Source of the DNA: Pseudoalteromonas piscicida
Lineage (GTDB): Bacteria > Pseudomonadota > Gammaproteobacteria > Enterobacterales > Alteromonadaceae
DNA: 64,000 nucleotides
Assembly: GCF_002208135.1 (NCBI RefSeq)
Contig: NZ_CP021647.1
Location: forward strand, 995,501-1,059,500
Reading direction: 5' to 3'
Part shown: piece after piece, positions 17,036-26,118 of the stretch
Layout: the number at the start of each line of letters is the position of its first letter
Numbering within the stretch: the stretch's first letter is position 1
The notes under the pieces: generated by a model
The model's database searches: none
What the model was told of the DNA's origin: nothing
What the model saw: the letters and a program-made list of their open reading frames with translations, nothing else
Made by a program: the position numbers and the translations under genes

Positions 17036-17388
17036 GTATTTTCTCCTTCAAGATCTCGCTTGTAAGTTGAGGATATAACCTGCAAAAACGTACGTTTCTC
17101 ATTAACAATAAACTTTTCCTTTTGGGCAAAGCGAAAGTTGCTTTTACCAAGCTCTGACAGGCGTAACTTGCTTCTATAGCGTTCATAATCAGCCAGAGAA
17201 TCAAAACTGATTAAGCCATAAGCTATATTATTTGAACCCTCATGAGGTAAAAAATACCCTAATAACTCTCCTCCGCATAAAGGAATGATTTTGCTCCAGC
17301 TTTCAGCGTATCGTTCAAACATATCTAATTTGAAGGGATCAAGTTGGTATTCAATAAAGCAGGTAATTTTCAAAGTGGTTGTCTCCAT
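17023..17388 (-). CDS. NIPSNAP-family protein
   Basis: The 121-residue protein starts with [20 protein letters not shown] and has [18 protein letters not shown] and [17 protein letters not shown], which is the NIPSNAP pattern (a ferredoxin-like fold). The biochemical role of bacterial NIPSNAP proteins is unclear. It is the first gene of the NIPSNAP-ABM-LysE operon and is divergent from a winged-helix regulator across about 70 bases. Confidence 0.85.
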   Translation of the reverse strand: METTTLKITCFIEYQLDPFKLDMFERYAESWSKIIPLCGGELLGYFLPHEGSNNIAYGLISFDSLADYERYRSKLRLSELGKSNFRFAQKEKFIVNEKRTFLQVISSTYKRDLEGENTCSQ

Positions 17389-17461
17389 TTTCGTTTTTTG
17401 GCAGTCTACTCGTCATTAAATTGTGATACTTCGATGGCGATCGAACTGTGAAGGAAAAAGA

Positions 17462-18136
17462 GTGGAACCTAATATTGCATATATTGGAAATTTAATCGGA
17501 GATACGGCTCGTTCTAAAATGCTTACAGCCTTGATGAGTGGTAAAGCTCTAACGGCAACAGAGCTATCACTTGAAGCAGATATTACCCCTCAAACAGCGA
17601 GCAGTCATTTAATGAAATTAGTTGAAGGCGAGCTTTTAGTCGTCAGGAAGCAAGGACGTCATAAGTACTTTCAGCTAAGAAACATCCAAGTCGCTGAACT
17701 TATTGAACAAATGTTTAGTATTAGCGTATCTGTATCAAATTCAAAAATATCAACTGGGCCTAGAAACGAGAGATTGAGAAAATCCCGCATTTGCTACGAC
17801 CACCTAGCAGGAGAGTTAGGCGTAAAGTTATTCGATGCTTTGGTGGACAACGGCTGGCTAATTGAAAACTCTACCGAGATTATATTGACGGAAACAGGGC
17901 AAAAGTTTTTTAGCAACATAGGTGTTGATTTTAGCTCTTTTAAAAACCGAAGCAGACCAGTATGTAAGGCATGTTTAGATTGGAGCGAAAGAAGAAGCCA
18001 TCTGGCTGGCAGTCTAGGAAAATGGGTACTAGACGATGCTATGAGTCGTAACTGGGCACAACAAGATTTGGATTCCAGAGTGATTCAATTTACTCCTCAA
18101 GGGCTTAGTGCCTTTACGAAAAGGTATGGTATTTAA
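17462..18136 (+). CDS. ArsR-like winged-helix regulator
   Basis: The 224-residue protein (from the GTG at 17462, with AAGGA 8 bases before) has an ArsR-type winged helix in residues 1-80: IGNLIGDTARSKMLTALMSG, ALTATELSLEADITPQTASS and HLMKLVEGELL. The remaining 140 residues form a second domain with CKACLDWSERRSHLAG near the end, the pattern of ArsR-like regulators that contain a C-terminal winged-helix domain. It is divergent from the NIPSNAP operon and probably represses it. The ligand is unknown. Confidence 0.87.
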   Translation: MEPNIAYIGNLIGDTARSKMLTALMSGKALTATELSLEADITPQTASSHLMKLVEGELLVVRKQGRHKYFQLRNIQVAELIEQMFSISVSVSNSKISTGPRNERLRKSRICYDHLAGELGVKLFDALVDNGWLIENSTEIILTETGQKFFSNIGVDFSSFKNRSRPVCKACLDWSERRSHLAGSLGKWVLDDAMSRNWAQQDLDSRVIQFTPQGLSAFTKRYGI

Positions 18137-18278
18137 GTGTTAATTAATATTGTTGATATATGCCGTTCTATGTCAGCTCATCGCTTAGAGGTGACGTTAA
18201 TGCATAAACATTAAATCGTTAAAGGTAATAAATAGAGCCACTGCGTTGCTCAGAGACTCTGTTAAAGTTACAAACCAA

Positions 18279-18332
18279 ATAGCAGATACCCACCAAAGCA
18301 TAGATGCAAATTATGGTGGGTGTCTGTGTTAG
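18279..18332 (+). repeat. Dispersed palindromic repeat, family 1, copy 1
   Basis: The unit shares ATGCAAATTATGGTGGGTGT and a closing GTGTTAG with the copy at 19418-19471. The stem here is ACCCACCA / TGGTGGGT. It precedes the GNAT gene; the other copy precedes the GrpB gene. Confidence 0.75.
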
Positions 18333-18360
18333 TCATTAACGAAGTATGCTCTTACCCTGG
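18332..18360 (-). repeat. Dispersed palindromic repeat, family 2, single arm
   Basis: These 29 bases are the reverse complement of 19280-19308 with one mismatch. At 19.3 kb the sequence is one arm of a longer hairpin; here the second arm is absent. Confidence 0.75.
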
Positions 18361-18461
18361 CCTCTTTACCAGCAAAAGATATCACACATTAAAAAAATAA
18401 CTTTATTAACCAATCACATAAGATATTATAAAATTCAAAATACACTTAAAAGGATTAAGTT

Positions 18462-18887
18462 ATGAAAATTCGATATTCTAGTTCAACTAAAAACATAGAT
18501 TGGAAAAAAGTAAGTGAATTGTTTGAATCTGTTGGTTGGGAAAAACGCAGCCCTGAGCAACTGTGCAAAGCATTCACGGATAGCACATTGAAATATTTTG
18601 CCTATGATGGAGATAATTTAATCGGTTTAGGTAGAACAGTGGATGATGGTTGCTTTTATGCTTGGATTGTAGATTTGGTAATTCACCCTGAATATCAAGG
18701 AAGAAGAGTTGGAGCTAATATTTTAAATGAATTAGAAAAAAACTTGAGCTCATACTTAACAACTATGCTCACCGCTGCTCCTGGTAAAAGTGGGTTTTAC
18801 GAGAAGTTAGGCTGGAAAAAGCAACGTTCCGCCTATATTTTCCCTAGATCAGACGAACAATTGAAAGAATTTGTTTTATCAGAATAA
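18462..18887 (+). CDS. GNAT family acetyltransferase
   Basis: The 141-residue protein shows AWIVDLVIHPEYQGRRVGAN as GNAT motif A and FYEKLGWKKQRSAYIFPR at the end. AAGGA lies 10 bases before the start. The GC content is lower than in neighbouring genes, and it is framed on both sides by the dispersed palindromic repeats, so it may have been acquired. Confidence 0.87.
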   Translation: MKIRYSSSTKNIDWKKVSELFESVGWEKRSPEQLCKAFTDSTLKYFAYDGDNLIGLGRTVDDGCFYAWIVDLVIHPEYQGRRVGANILNELEKNLSSYLTTMLTAAPGKSGFYEKLGWKKQRSAYIFPRSDEQLKEFVLSE

Positions 18888-19005
18888 AAATTAATGATAT
18901 TTGGGGCTGAGCACCTATCAGCCGCTTCTGTGGCAGGATAGTTCTCACTCCAACTATAAAAGTGTCATTTCAAGCAGTAGAGCCGAATGCTAAAATTAGC
19001 AGGGG

Positions 19006-19027
19006 AAGCCGACATCAGTCGGCTTTT
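19006..19027 (+). terminator. Terminator after GNAT gene
   Basis: AAGCCGAC (19006-19013) and GTCGGCTTTT (19018-19027) form an 8-bp stem with a 4-base loop and end in TTTT. It is 120 bases past the GNAT stop. Confidence 0.6.
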
Positions 19028-19279
19028 ATGGCATTTTTGAAAATCCGAGTTTTTCAGAATCAACTAAGTAACCTGATGATTCTATACAAACAAGTAAAGC
19101 AGCTTAATCTATTGTAATTGAGTTGCTTTAAATCGGTTCTCTTTTCTTTTCATGACGCGACTATAATTCCTTAGGAGCTAGCACTTCTAAGGTTAAAAAA
19201 TTAATACTTCATCCAAAGAAAAAAGGCATGATAAATACGGATATAATTGTGGTGATCAACAGTACGGCTGCAGACTCAT

Positions 19280-19340
19280 CCAGGGTGAGAGCATACTTCG
19301 TTAATGACCATTAATCGAAGATAAGCTCTGCCCTGAACCC
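19280..19340. repeat. Dispersed palindromic repeat, family 2, full hairpin
   Basis: CAGGG.GAGAGC.TA.CTTCG.TTAAT is followed after GACC by its imperfect reverse complement, ending in CCCTG. The left arm recurs inverted at 18332-18360. Confidence 0.65.
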
Positions 19341-19417
19341 ATCGTCAAAGCTGGCCCGAATTCACTTACCACGTATCGAATCTTTACGGCCTGTGTGCTG
19401 CTTTACTAGACAAGCAG

Positions 19418-19471
19418 ATAGCAGACACTCACCATAATATAAATGCAAATTATGGTGGGTGTAAGTGTTAG
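19418..19471 (+). repeat. Dispersed palindromic repeat, family 1, copy 2
   Basis: The stem ACACTCACCATAAT / ATTATGGTGGGTGT (one G-T pair) surrounds ATAAATGCA. It closes with GTGTTAGCC, which resembles a GTTRRRY core, but I do not see a second core to call it an attC. Confidence 0.75.
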
Positions 19472-19587
19472 CCCGTACTTCAATTGTGCATTGATCGCGC
19501 GTTTATGTGGTAGTGATGATTATAGCTTTGCTTTAGCTGTATACTGTTCCAAACCGAACCTGACGCAACTATGGGATCCTCCTTCCA

Positions 19588-20085
19588 ATGGCAGACCAAG
19601 CGATTTCACTTTCTAAATATAATCAAGATTGGCCACGGATGTTCCAAGATGAAAAGCTAAGGTTAGCGCCTTTGCTTTGCCCTTGGGTTGAAGGTGATAT
19701 TGAACATGTGGGTAGTACAGCGGTGGTTGGTATGGTTGCTAAGCCGGTGATAGATATTATGGTGGGTGTTAAGTCACTAGAAGCGTCAAAAGAAGCCATC
19801 CAAGTGCTCACTCAACACGGTTATTGTTATTACCCCTATAAAGCTGACGTAATGCACTGGTTTTGCAAACCAACGCCTGAGTGTAGAACCCATCACTTAC
19901 ACCTTGTCCCTTTCAACAGCCTACTTTGGCAAGAGCGTATTTCTTTTAGGGAAAAATTAAGAGCGTCATCAGATTTAAGAGCTGAGTACTGCGCGTTAAA
20001 GCAGAGGTTAGCAAAAGAATACAAAGATGACCGCGAGCAATATACTCAACAAAAGTGGCCGTTTATTAAACGAGTATTAGCTTAA
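19588..20085 (+). CDS. GrpB/UPF0157 nucleotidyltransferase-fold protein
   Basis: The 165-residue protein is typical of the GrpB family: YNQDWPRMFQDEK at the start, DIEHVGSTAVVGMVAKPVID with the nucleotidyltransferase-like GST and D residues, then CRTHHLHLVP and WPFIKRVL. Family members have a minimal nucleotidyltransferase core; few have a known reaction. It is monocistronic and convergent with exeM across a terminator. Confidence 0.9.
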   Translation: MADQAISLSKYNQDWPRMFQDEKLRLAPLLCPWVEGDIEHVGSTAVVGMVAKPVIDIMVGVKSLEASKEAIQVLTQHGYCYYPYKADVMHWFCKPTPECRTHHLHLVPFNSLLWQERISFREKLRASSDLRAEYCALKQRLAKEYKDDREQYTQQKWPFIKRVLA

Positions 20086-20116
20086 TACGATGGGCAAGTT
20101 ATATTGTTTCTTAGAG

Positions 20117-20141
20117 AAAGGGAAGCTAATTGCTTCCCTTT
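20117..20141. terminator. Bidirectional terminator between grpB-like gene and exeM
   Basis: AAAGGGAAGC-TAATT-GCTTCCCTTT is a perfect 10-bp stem with A and T flanks, placed between convergent genes, so it can act in both directions. Confidence 0.8.
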
Positions 20142-20156
20142 ACCATGGTTATTACT

Positions 20157-22763
20157 TTAATTCGCTTTTGTCGCTTTATATTTGATAGTTACGTTGTAGT
20201 AAGGGAATAGACCGCGGAGACGGAAATTCCATTTACCTTCAGCAGGCTCGTCAAATACACAGCTTTCTTCGCTACCCCAAAGGTATGGACGACAGTCGTA
20301 CTTAAAGAAGTTTGGCATTTTCTTATGGCGCACATACAAGTCCGCTTCGCCTTGACCTGTGATTGACACTTCTAGTTTATCAAAGCCCGCAGGTAGCTCG
20401 ATTGAGCGATGTTGCCACCAGAACCAACCTGCAAGGCCTGTAAACTCGCCTTCAATAATCGTCGGCTCTTTAGCAAGGTTAAGGTCGATAACCACAGGGT
20501 CATGATCCGATGCGCGATAAGCGTGTGTCGCGTAAAGACTTGCTTTGTGAGTATCTGACTTGTACTCAGTGTTGTAATCTAGCGCAACGGGTTCGTCAGC
20601 ATTGATATGCCAATCCGTTACTGACTTTACTTTCTCCATCATCGTGTTTGAAGCAAAGGCGTGATCTAGGCTACCGATACGCCCTTGATACACGTATGAA
20701 TAATCTAAGTTATTGCCATGAAGCGTTTGCTTGATGTTGGCATAACCATTCTCGACATAGGTGTTGATTGGATCTTCCTGAGCGTATGCATTCATGTCAC
20801 CCAGAATAATCACATCATCTTCTGCAACTCCTGTCGGATTTGTGCCAAGCCAAGTCGCTAGGGTATTAACCGCAGTGACTCGAGTTTGGTTCCAACAACC
20901 TTGACCATCATTTTGGTCTTGATCTAAGCCCTCAGCTTTTGAGCAACTGCCTTTAGAGCGTAAGTGAGCCATGACCACTGTGAAGATTTCTTCACCGTTT
21001 GCTTCTTTGAACGTTTGTACGACAGGAGGACGGTTACCGTAATCAAATGGTACTGTTTCGGTAAATGCTGGCGTGCCTACTTCAGCTACCTTGTTACTAC
21101 GATAGATGATACCGGATGTAATTGCATCCCCACCCACTTGGTCAACATTAAGGTTTACAAATGCATAGGTATTAGCAGAGTCTGCCGCATTTAAAGCGTT
21201 AACGAGATCGGCAATCGCACTAAACTCACCAAAGCCATCATTTTCTACTTCAAGTAGACCGATGATATCGGCATCGAGCGCAGAAATTGCAGCAACCGTT
21301 TTGGCTTTTTGACGTTCAAACTCTTCAAGATTGTCAGCTCCTCGTGACGTTGGGAAACCTGCACCTTGACCGTCACCATTGAAGTAGTTTAATACGTTGA
21401 AGCTAGCAATACGTAAATCTCCACGCACTTCTACTTGAGGTGCTTCTGTACGGAGATTAGTATGAACAAAGTTTGGTGTTGTTGTTGGGTGAATACGGTA
21501 TTGGCTATAACCATATCCCATGACACCCTCAAGGCCCGTCACGGAATCGCCCAGTCGTAAGGTGTTATAGGCATCTAGTGTGGGTGATGGATAAGGAATA
21601 ACGTCAGGGTTTTGTACTGATGAACCATCATCAAGTAAAATTTCTTTGCGCTTGTTCTCAGCTTCTAGCTGGTTTGCTGCATCACCAGGCGTTGCTACTT
21701 GAGTGCTTTGGTACAAACGTTCAGTACCTAAGCGTACTTCGCCGTAGCGCGCAAGTCCGTATGTATCGTTAACGACCAACTCATTTGAAATCGAAACCAA
21801 CATGCCTTCGTAGGCTTCAAGGCCATTCTCTGCAGGTAAAGTAACGGTAGTCGCTGAAGCTGTTGCAGAACCGCATAGCTCAATTGCGTCGACGTTAATG
21901 AGTTGAGTTTGACCATACTTCTCTTCAACTTTACCACGTAATTTAACCACATCGCCTGTGCTTACTGGTGTTGCAGTATATACGACAAAAATACCTTCGG
22001 AAGTATTACTATCAGCATCATAGTCAGTGCTTTCTTCTTGAATGAAGAAGCCGCCAAGTCCGTCATCTGATTGCATACTTGCAGTGACAACAGCTTGAAT
22101 TTCAACCGTTTCTCCAGCCAATGGACTTGCATCGCCTGCGCCCTGAATAGCACTGATCAAGGTATTATTTTCGCCACAGATAACTGGCTCTGGCTCAGGT
22201 ACGTCACCGCCATTAATGTGGATACCTAGGTTGCTAAAGTCGTCTTTAGCAAGTGCAAGCCATTGTCCAGTGCCAACAAATGCAGAAGTTGCATCGGTGC
22301 GGCCAGTTGTTATTGCAGGATCTCTGACAAGTGTTTTATCTTTTGTTCTAATATCGCCATCAATCCATTCGCTACCAGGGTCGACACCAATCTGACCTAG
22401 GCTATCAACAACTGCACCATTGAGCGTAAGCGTAACGGCATCATCACCATTAAACCAGCTACTTGTGTTTGTTAACTGTGCTTTTGCGATGATCTCTGCT
22501 GCGGAGTCAGCATGAGCAATAACATAAGTTGATTTAGCCGCAAGCTCACCACTTAATTCTATGTTAGTGCGAGCTTCTGTTGCGCCATTAAAGAAGAAAT
22601 TGACAGAGTAACCAGTTAGACTGACAGCTTCGTCACCACCATTGTAGAGCTCAATGGCTTTGTTATAACTGCTACCTTCAACATACTCAGAGATAATCAC
22701 CTCTGCTTGTGCATTTAGGCAAGCTAATGCAATAGCTGAAGCTAGGATAGATTTTTTAATCAT
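20157..22763 (-). CDS. ExeM/NucH-family extracellular endonuclease
   Basis: The 868-residue protein has a signal peptide (ending near A20), a lamin-tail domain (about 20-120, VIISEYVEGSSYNKAIELYN), an OB-fold-like domain (about 190-300), an endonuclease/exonuclease/phosphatase domain (about 445-760) and a C-terminal PPC-like domain (about 770-868). Nuclease motifs are visible: IASFNVLNYF, DIIGLLEVEND, VVMAHLRS, ILGDMNAY, SLDHAFAS and RASDHDPVV. It should degrade extracellular DNA for phosphate, nutrients or biofilm turnover. It lacks a GlyGly-CTERM tail, unlike some relatives. A 7-bp inverted repeat TCCGAAT/ATTCGGA at 22791-22808 lies in its leader. Confidence 0.92.
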   Translation of the reverse strand: MIKKSILASAIALACLNAQAEVIISEYVEGSSYNKAIELYNGGDEAVSLTGYSVNFFFNGATEARTNIELSGELAAKSTYVIAHADSAAEIIAKAQLTNTSSWFNGDDAVTLTLNGAVVDSLGQIGVDPGSEWIDGDIRTKDKTLVRDPAITTGRTDATSAFVGTGQWLALAKDDFSNLGIHINGGDVPEPEPVICGENNTLISAIQGAGDASPLAGETVEIQAVVTASMQSDDGLGGFFIQEESTDYDADSNTSEGIFVVYTATPVSTGDVVKLRGKVEEKYGQTQLINVDAIELCGSATASATTVTLPAENGLEAYEGMLVSISNELVVNDTYGLARYGEVRLGTERLYQSTQVATPGDAANQLEAENKRKEILLDDGSSVQNPDVIPYPSPTLDAYNTLRLGDSVTGLEGVMGYGYSQYRIHPTTTPNFVHTNLRTEAPQVEVRGDLRIASFNVLNYFNGDGQGAGFPTSRGADNLEEFERQKAKTVAAISALDADIIGLLEVENDGFGEFSAIADLVNALNAADSANTYAFVNLNVDQVGGDAITSGIIYRSNKVAEVGTPAFTETVPFDYGNRPPVVQTFKEANGEEIFTVVMAHLRSKGSCSKAEGLDQDQNDGQGCWNQTRVTAVNTLATWLGTNPTGVAEDDVIILGDMNAYAQEDPINTYVENGYANIKQTLHGNNLDYSYVYQGRIGSLDHAFASNTMMEKVKSVTDWHINADEPVALDYNTEYKSDTHKASLYATHAYRASDHDPVVIDLNLAKEPTIIEGEFTGLAGWFWWQHRSIELPAGFDKLEVSITGQGEADLYVRHKKMPNFFKYDCRPYLWGSEESCVFDEPAEGKWNFRLRGLFPYYNVTIKYKATKAN

Positions 22764-23060
22764 TTTTTATTTTCCCGTGTATTAGAATTATCCGAATTTT
22801 TATTCGGACGCAGTATTTTAAGCGCTATTGATGACAATTCAATTAAACTTCACGGTTTATTTACATTGGTTTACAGTAAATTGTGTATTGAAGGACAAAA
22901 GTCGTTGAATTTTATGCCATATTCAAACGTTACCAGTGAGCAAGTATGTTTATATTTCGTGATGCAACAGTTGCGCTATACTCAATTGGGAGCGGAGCAA
23001 ATATTTGTAGCAAAGTTGTAAGCTAACTTAGTTTGAAAGTGAGGACGGGAGAGCGTAAAC

Positions 23061-23795
23061 ATGGCGATAAAGAGTTTAAAACAGTCATGTCTCCTGTTTA
23101 TCACCCTGTCATGCACATCATCGGCAAATGATGCCATAGTGGGAGCGCAACATGTTTGGCCGCCGTATATTGTTGATGAACGTTCAGGCCTTAGTGTTGA
23201 GCTCGTGCGCGCGGCATTTAAGGCGGAGAATCAAAATTTTGAAATGCTCATTATGCCTTTAAGTCGAGCCATGCGAATCGTGGCGAAAGGGCAGGTCGAT
23301 ATTATCCCCGCTTTATGGCGCTCAGATAGCCGAGATGAACGTTTTATGTTTAGTGAGCCTTACTACAGCAACCGCCTTGTACTTATTTCGCGTAAGGGAT
23401 CTGATGTCGACTTTGAGGACATGGAAGATCTAAAGGGTCTGAGTGTATGTGCTATTCGGGGCTTTCGTTCTGAAATTGCACTCGCTCAGGTCCCACAAGT
23501 TCGCTTAGAAAAGCTCACAAACCTGACTTCCTGTCTGTCGCTTCTCAGTAAAGCGCGAGTAGACGCTGTAGTAAGCGACGAACTTGCGTTTGTCTATTTG
23601 CAATCTCAACACGCTGAATTTCATGACCTCAAAGTACATCAACCGACCATAGCACAATGGCCGCTTCATATCGGCATTAGCAAATCCCACCCAAAAGCAA
23701 CAGAAGTTATTGAATTGTTCAATAAGGGTCTATCGCAACTACAGACAAATGGTTTTTACCAAGCAACACTTAAAAAGTATCAATTAGATGAGTGA
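23061..23795 (+). CDS. Periplasmic solute-binding protein (SBP_bac_3)
   Basis: The 244-residue protein has a signal peptide and an amino-acid-binding-type fold: HVWPPYIVDERSGLSVELVR, MPLSRAMRIVAKGQVDIIPA and FSEPYYSNRLVLISRKG. No permease or ATPase is adjacent, as is common for orphan members in this group. It may bind amino acids or act as an envelope sensor. GGAGAG lies 8 bases before the start. Confidence 0.85.
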   Translation: MAIKSLKQSCLLFITLSCTSSANDAIVGAQHVWPPYIVDERSGLSVELVRAAFKAENQNFEMLIMPLSRAMRIVAKGQVDIIPALWRSDSRDERFMFSEPYYSNRLVLISRKGSDVDFEDMEDLKGLSVCAIRGFRSEIALAQVPQVRLEKLTNLTSCLSLLSKARVDAVVSDELAFVYLQSQHAEFHDLKVHQPTIAQWPLHIGISKSHPKATEVIELFNKGLSQLQTNGFYQATLKKYQLDE

Positions 23796-23840
23796 GTAAC
23801 CGTACTCGCTTCTGTTGGCTCTGTGTGTTATCGCAAAAAG

Positions 23841-23873
23841 AAGGGGTAATGAAGCTTAACTTCATCACCCCTT
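23841..23873. terminator. Terminator between SBP and giant surface protein genes
   Basis: AAGGGGTAATGAAG (23841-23854) and CTTCATCACCCCTT (23860-23873) form a 14-bp stem with one mismatch and a 5-base loop between convergent genes. Confidence 0.75.
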
Positions 23874-23901
23874 ATTGTGTGGTTACTAACCTATAAGGTG
23901 G

Positions 23902-26118
23902 TTAACGTGCTATTGAATGCCAACGGCGAACTACAGTAAGTGCCAGACTGAACCAAATCAACCATAATGGCATACTACCGCCATCACTCTTGTTCGTGAC
24001 GCTATCGGTAGGTGCTTTGTTGACAGTAATATTCACACTACCTTGAACACTCGCCTCACCATCTGTGATTGTGTAGGTAACGGTTTCACTGCCAACAAAC
24101 CCAGAATTTGACTGATAGGTTAAGCTGTAATCAGCATTAACAGCGACACTACCGTGTTGTGCCGTTGCCTCAGTTACTTGCAGCGTATCGCCATCGCTAT
24201 CACTGTCGTTTGCTAGCACATTAATGGTAATTGGTTTTCCTGAAACAACCGTTGCAACATCGGAAACCGTTATGGGAGCCGTATTGGCAACTACAGTAAT
24301 TACTACGCTCGCTCCTGCGGTTCCTCCATTACCATCAGTTATGGCGTAATTCAGCGTATCTATTCCTATATATCCTGCGTTTGGTGTGTAGTGCAGGGTA
24401 TTATCTGAATTGATCTGTACTTCACCAAAACTGGCTGACGCATTTGCTATGGTAAGCATATCTCCATCAGCGTCAGTGTCATTCGCTAAGACGTCAATAG
24501 TAATATTGGTGTTCCACTTCATACTAATTGTATCGTCTAGGGCTACAGGCATCTGATTATTTGAGAGTAGTACACCGACACCACCTGGATCCACAATACT
24601 ACCGTTTGCCTCACCATCGTCATCATTGATACCACCATCTTCTATCTGAAGTTGCACACACCAATGACCTTCAGTCAGTCCTGGTGACCAATTTTCATCT
24701 CCTGGAGGAGGACAAATGCCTAGCTCACCTTCACTACTAAAGACAAGGTTATTTGCGTCTTCCACAAAATTCACCCAAAGGCCTGATGACGCTTTAAACT
24801 TACGATAAACGGCATCTCTTGGGATAGGTAAGCGCTGTGGCATCACTAATTGATACACTTGACCTGCTTTGGGCAATCCATAAGCGATAAAGTCAAACAA
24901 GCCGCCAGTGATTTGCGCATCATTATCGCTGCCCAGTTGTGAGTTACCCTCTTCATCTGTCATCAGTAGACCACCAGTTTCACCGCTCGCGGTAAACTCG
25001 CCTTTACGTAAACAGACCCCAGGGTTACCTTCGACTAAGAAGCCGTCCTGTGTAACCACCTCTTGAGGCATCACGTTACACTCGGTGATTGCGTCTTGGA
25101 AATCAGGGATCCCGTCTCCGTCGTCATCTGCGTAACCTTCTTGGCTATCAGGGATGAGATCGCCATCGGTATCTTCGGTATCAGATAATTGCTGCAATGA
25201 CTGGGTCACTTGAATAAATACGCTCTCACTATCTTGTGCACCACTTGAATCAGTCGCTGTATGCGTGATCTTGTATGTTCCCGCTTGCAGTTCTTGAGGG
25301 TTAAAGCTTAGTTGCAGTGTATCTTCAGTATATTGGTCAGAAGTCATGCCCGTTACTTTCCATGTGCTCGTCACAGTATCACCAACATTTGGATCATTCA
25401 CCGTTGCAACGATAGATACAGTTCCTTCATCTTGGCTAACGGTTAATCGGTTTTGGTCATTCTGAGTCACAACTAGCGAGACATCAGGTGCAATATTTTG
25501 TTCGCTCACAGTAATAGTGGTTTCCCGTTTTGCACCAAGATTAATACCGCTATTCAAGCTGACCGTGATCGTCTCATTCCCCTCAAACTCACCATCTGCA
25601 ACAGTTTGAATTGAAATGTTGGCTTTTGTACCTGAACTTATCGTTACCGAGCCACTACTCAAGTCATGATCCACACCAGATGTTGCGCTGCCAGTCACCG
25701 TGTAGTCGACTGTCACTGGGTACTGCGGAGCAGGGCCATTTAGCAGCACTTGAATATCTATCCTAGTGCCTTCAGCAACGGTTTTATCTTTACTCAACGA
25801 CACTAGTGGGTTCACTCTCAACAGCTGTTGATCTGTTCCTAAGTTACCGTTTGCATCTGTTGCTTGCCAGTAGACGTTATGCACTCCCGGTGCAAAGATG
25901 GTTTTACCTTCTGTTAGCGTAACGGGTAAAGGCTCACCGCTGCTATTGAGTGCTGTCGCAGTACCCAAATTCACCTTGGTAAATAGCCCCGTAGCATTAA
26001 CTTCTAGATCTGCTGGGGCGGTGACAACAGGAGGTTCACCATTGACTGCACCATTTATTTCTAATAGAGCATTTGCTTTAGCTCGACCACCATGACCATC
26101 ACGAATGGCGTAGTTCAA
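23902..26118 (-). CDS. Giant surface protein, 3' part (split by frameshift)
   Basis: These 738 residues read on from the 1643-residue frame upstream and are best seen as its C-terminal half. They hold a HYR-like domain (about 30-110), a Calx-beta domain (about 110-215), a further Ig-like domain, a thrombospondin-3-type calcium segment (DTDGDLIPDSQEGYADDDGD, near 318), an unclassified domain (about 350-500) and two cadherin-like 'DVLANDTDADGD' repeats. The C-terminus DGGSMPLWLIWFSLALTVV with RR is a GlyGly-CTERM tail. The first residues (NYAIRDGHGG) are mid-domain, with no signal peptide and no ribosome binding site, so an independent start is unlikely. Confidence 0.8.
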   Translation of the reverse strand: MNYAIRDGHGGRAKANALLEINGAVNGEPPVVTAPADLEVNATGLFTKVNLGTATALNSSGEPLPVTLTEGKTIFAPGVHNVYWQATDANGNLGTDQQLLRVNPLVSLSKDKTVAEGTRIDIQVLLNGPAPQYPVTVDYTVTGSATSGVDHDLSSGSVTISSGTKANISIQTVADGEFEGNETITVSLNSGINLGAKRETTITVSEQNIAPDVSLVVTQNDQNRLTVSQDEGTVSIVATVNDPNVGDTVTSTWKVTGMTSDQYTEDTLQLSFNPQELQAGTYKITHTATDSSGAQDSESVFIQVTQSLQQLSDTEDTDGDLIPDSQEGYADDDGDGIPDFQDAITECNVMPQEVVTQDGFLVEGNPGVCLRKGEFTASGETGGLLMTDEEGNSQLGSDNDAQITGGLFDFIAYGLPKAGQVYQLVMPQRLPIPRDAVYRKFKASSGLWVNFVEDANNLVFSSEGELGICPPPGDENWSPGLTEGHWCVQLQIEDGGINDDDGEANGSIVDPGGVGVLLSNNQMPVALDDTISMKWNTNITIDVLANDTDADGDMLTIANASASFGEVQINSDNTLHYTPNAGYIGIDTLNYAITDGNGGTAGASVVITVVANTAPITVSDVATVVSGKPITINVLANDSDSDGDTLQVTEATAQHGSVAVNADYSLTYQSNSGFVGSETVTYTITDGEASVQGSVNITVNKAPTDSVTNKSDGGSMPLWLIWFSLALTVVRRWHSIAR

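Larger units (their letters stand above)
18137..18461. other. Intergenic region with a palindromic repeat
   Basis: There is no convincing gene. It holds a 52-base direct repeat unit (18279-18332) with a hairpin, and one arm of a second palindromic repeat (18332-18360); both recur near 19.3-19.5 kb. The last 60 bases are AT-rich and should hold the promoter of the GNAT gene. Confidence 0.7.
18888..19587. other. Repeat-rich intergenic region
   Basis: In these 700 bases I find no credible coding region. It contains a terminator hairpin at 19006-19027, a palindrome of about 60 bases at 19281-19340, and copy 2 of the 52-base repeat at 19418-19471. The promoter of the GrpB gene should lie in the last 100 bases. 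Confidence 0.7.

Noticed and set aside
19418..19480. attC site before the GrpB gene
   Set aside because: It has a GTTAGCC-like core at one end only; without a matching opening core I keep it as a palindromic repeat.
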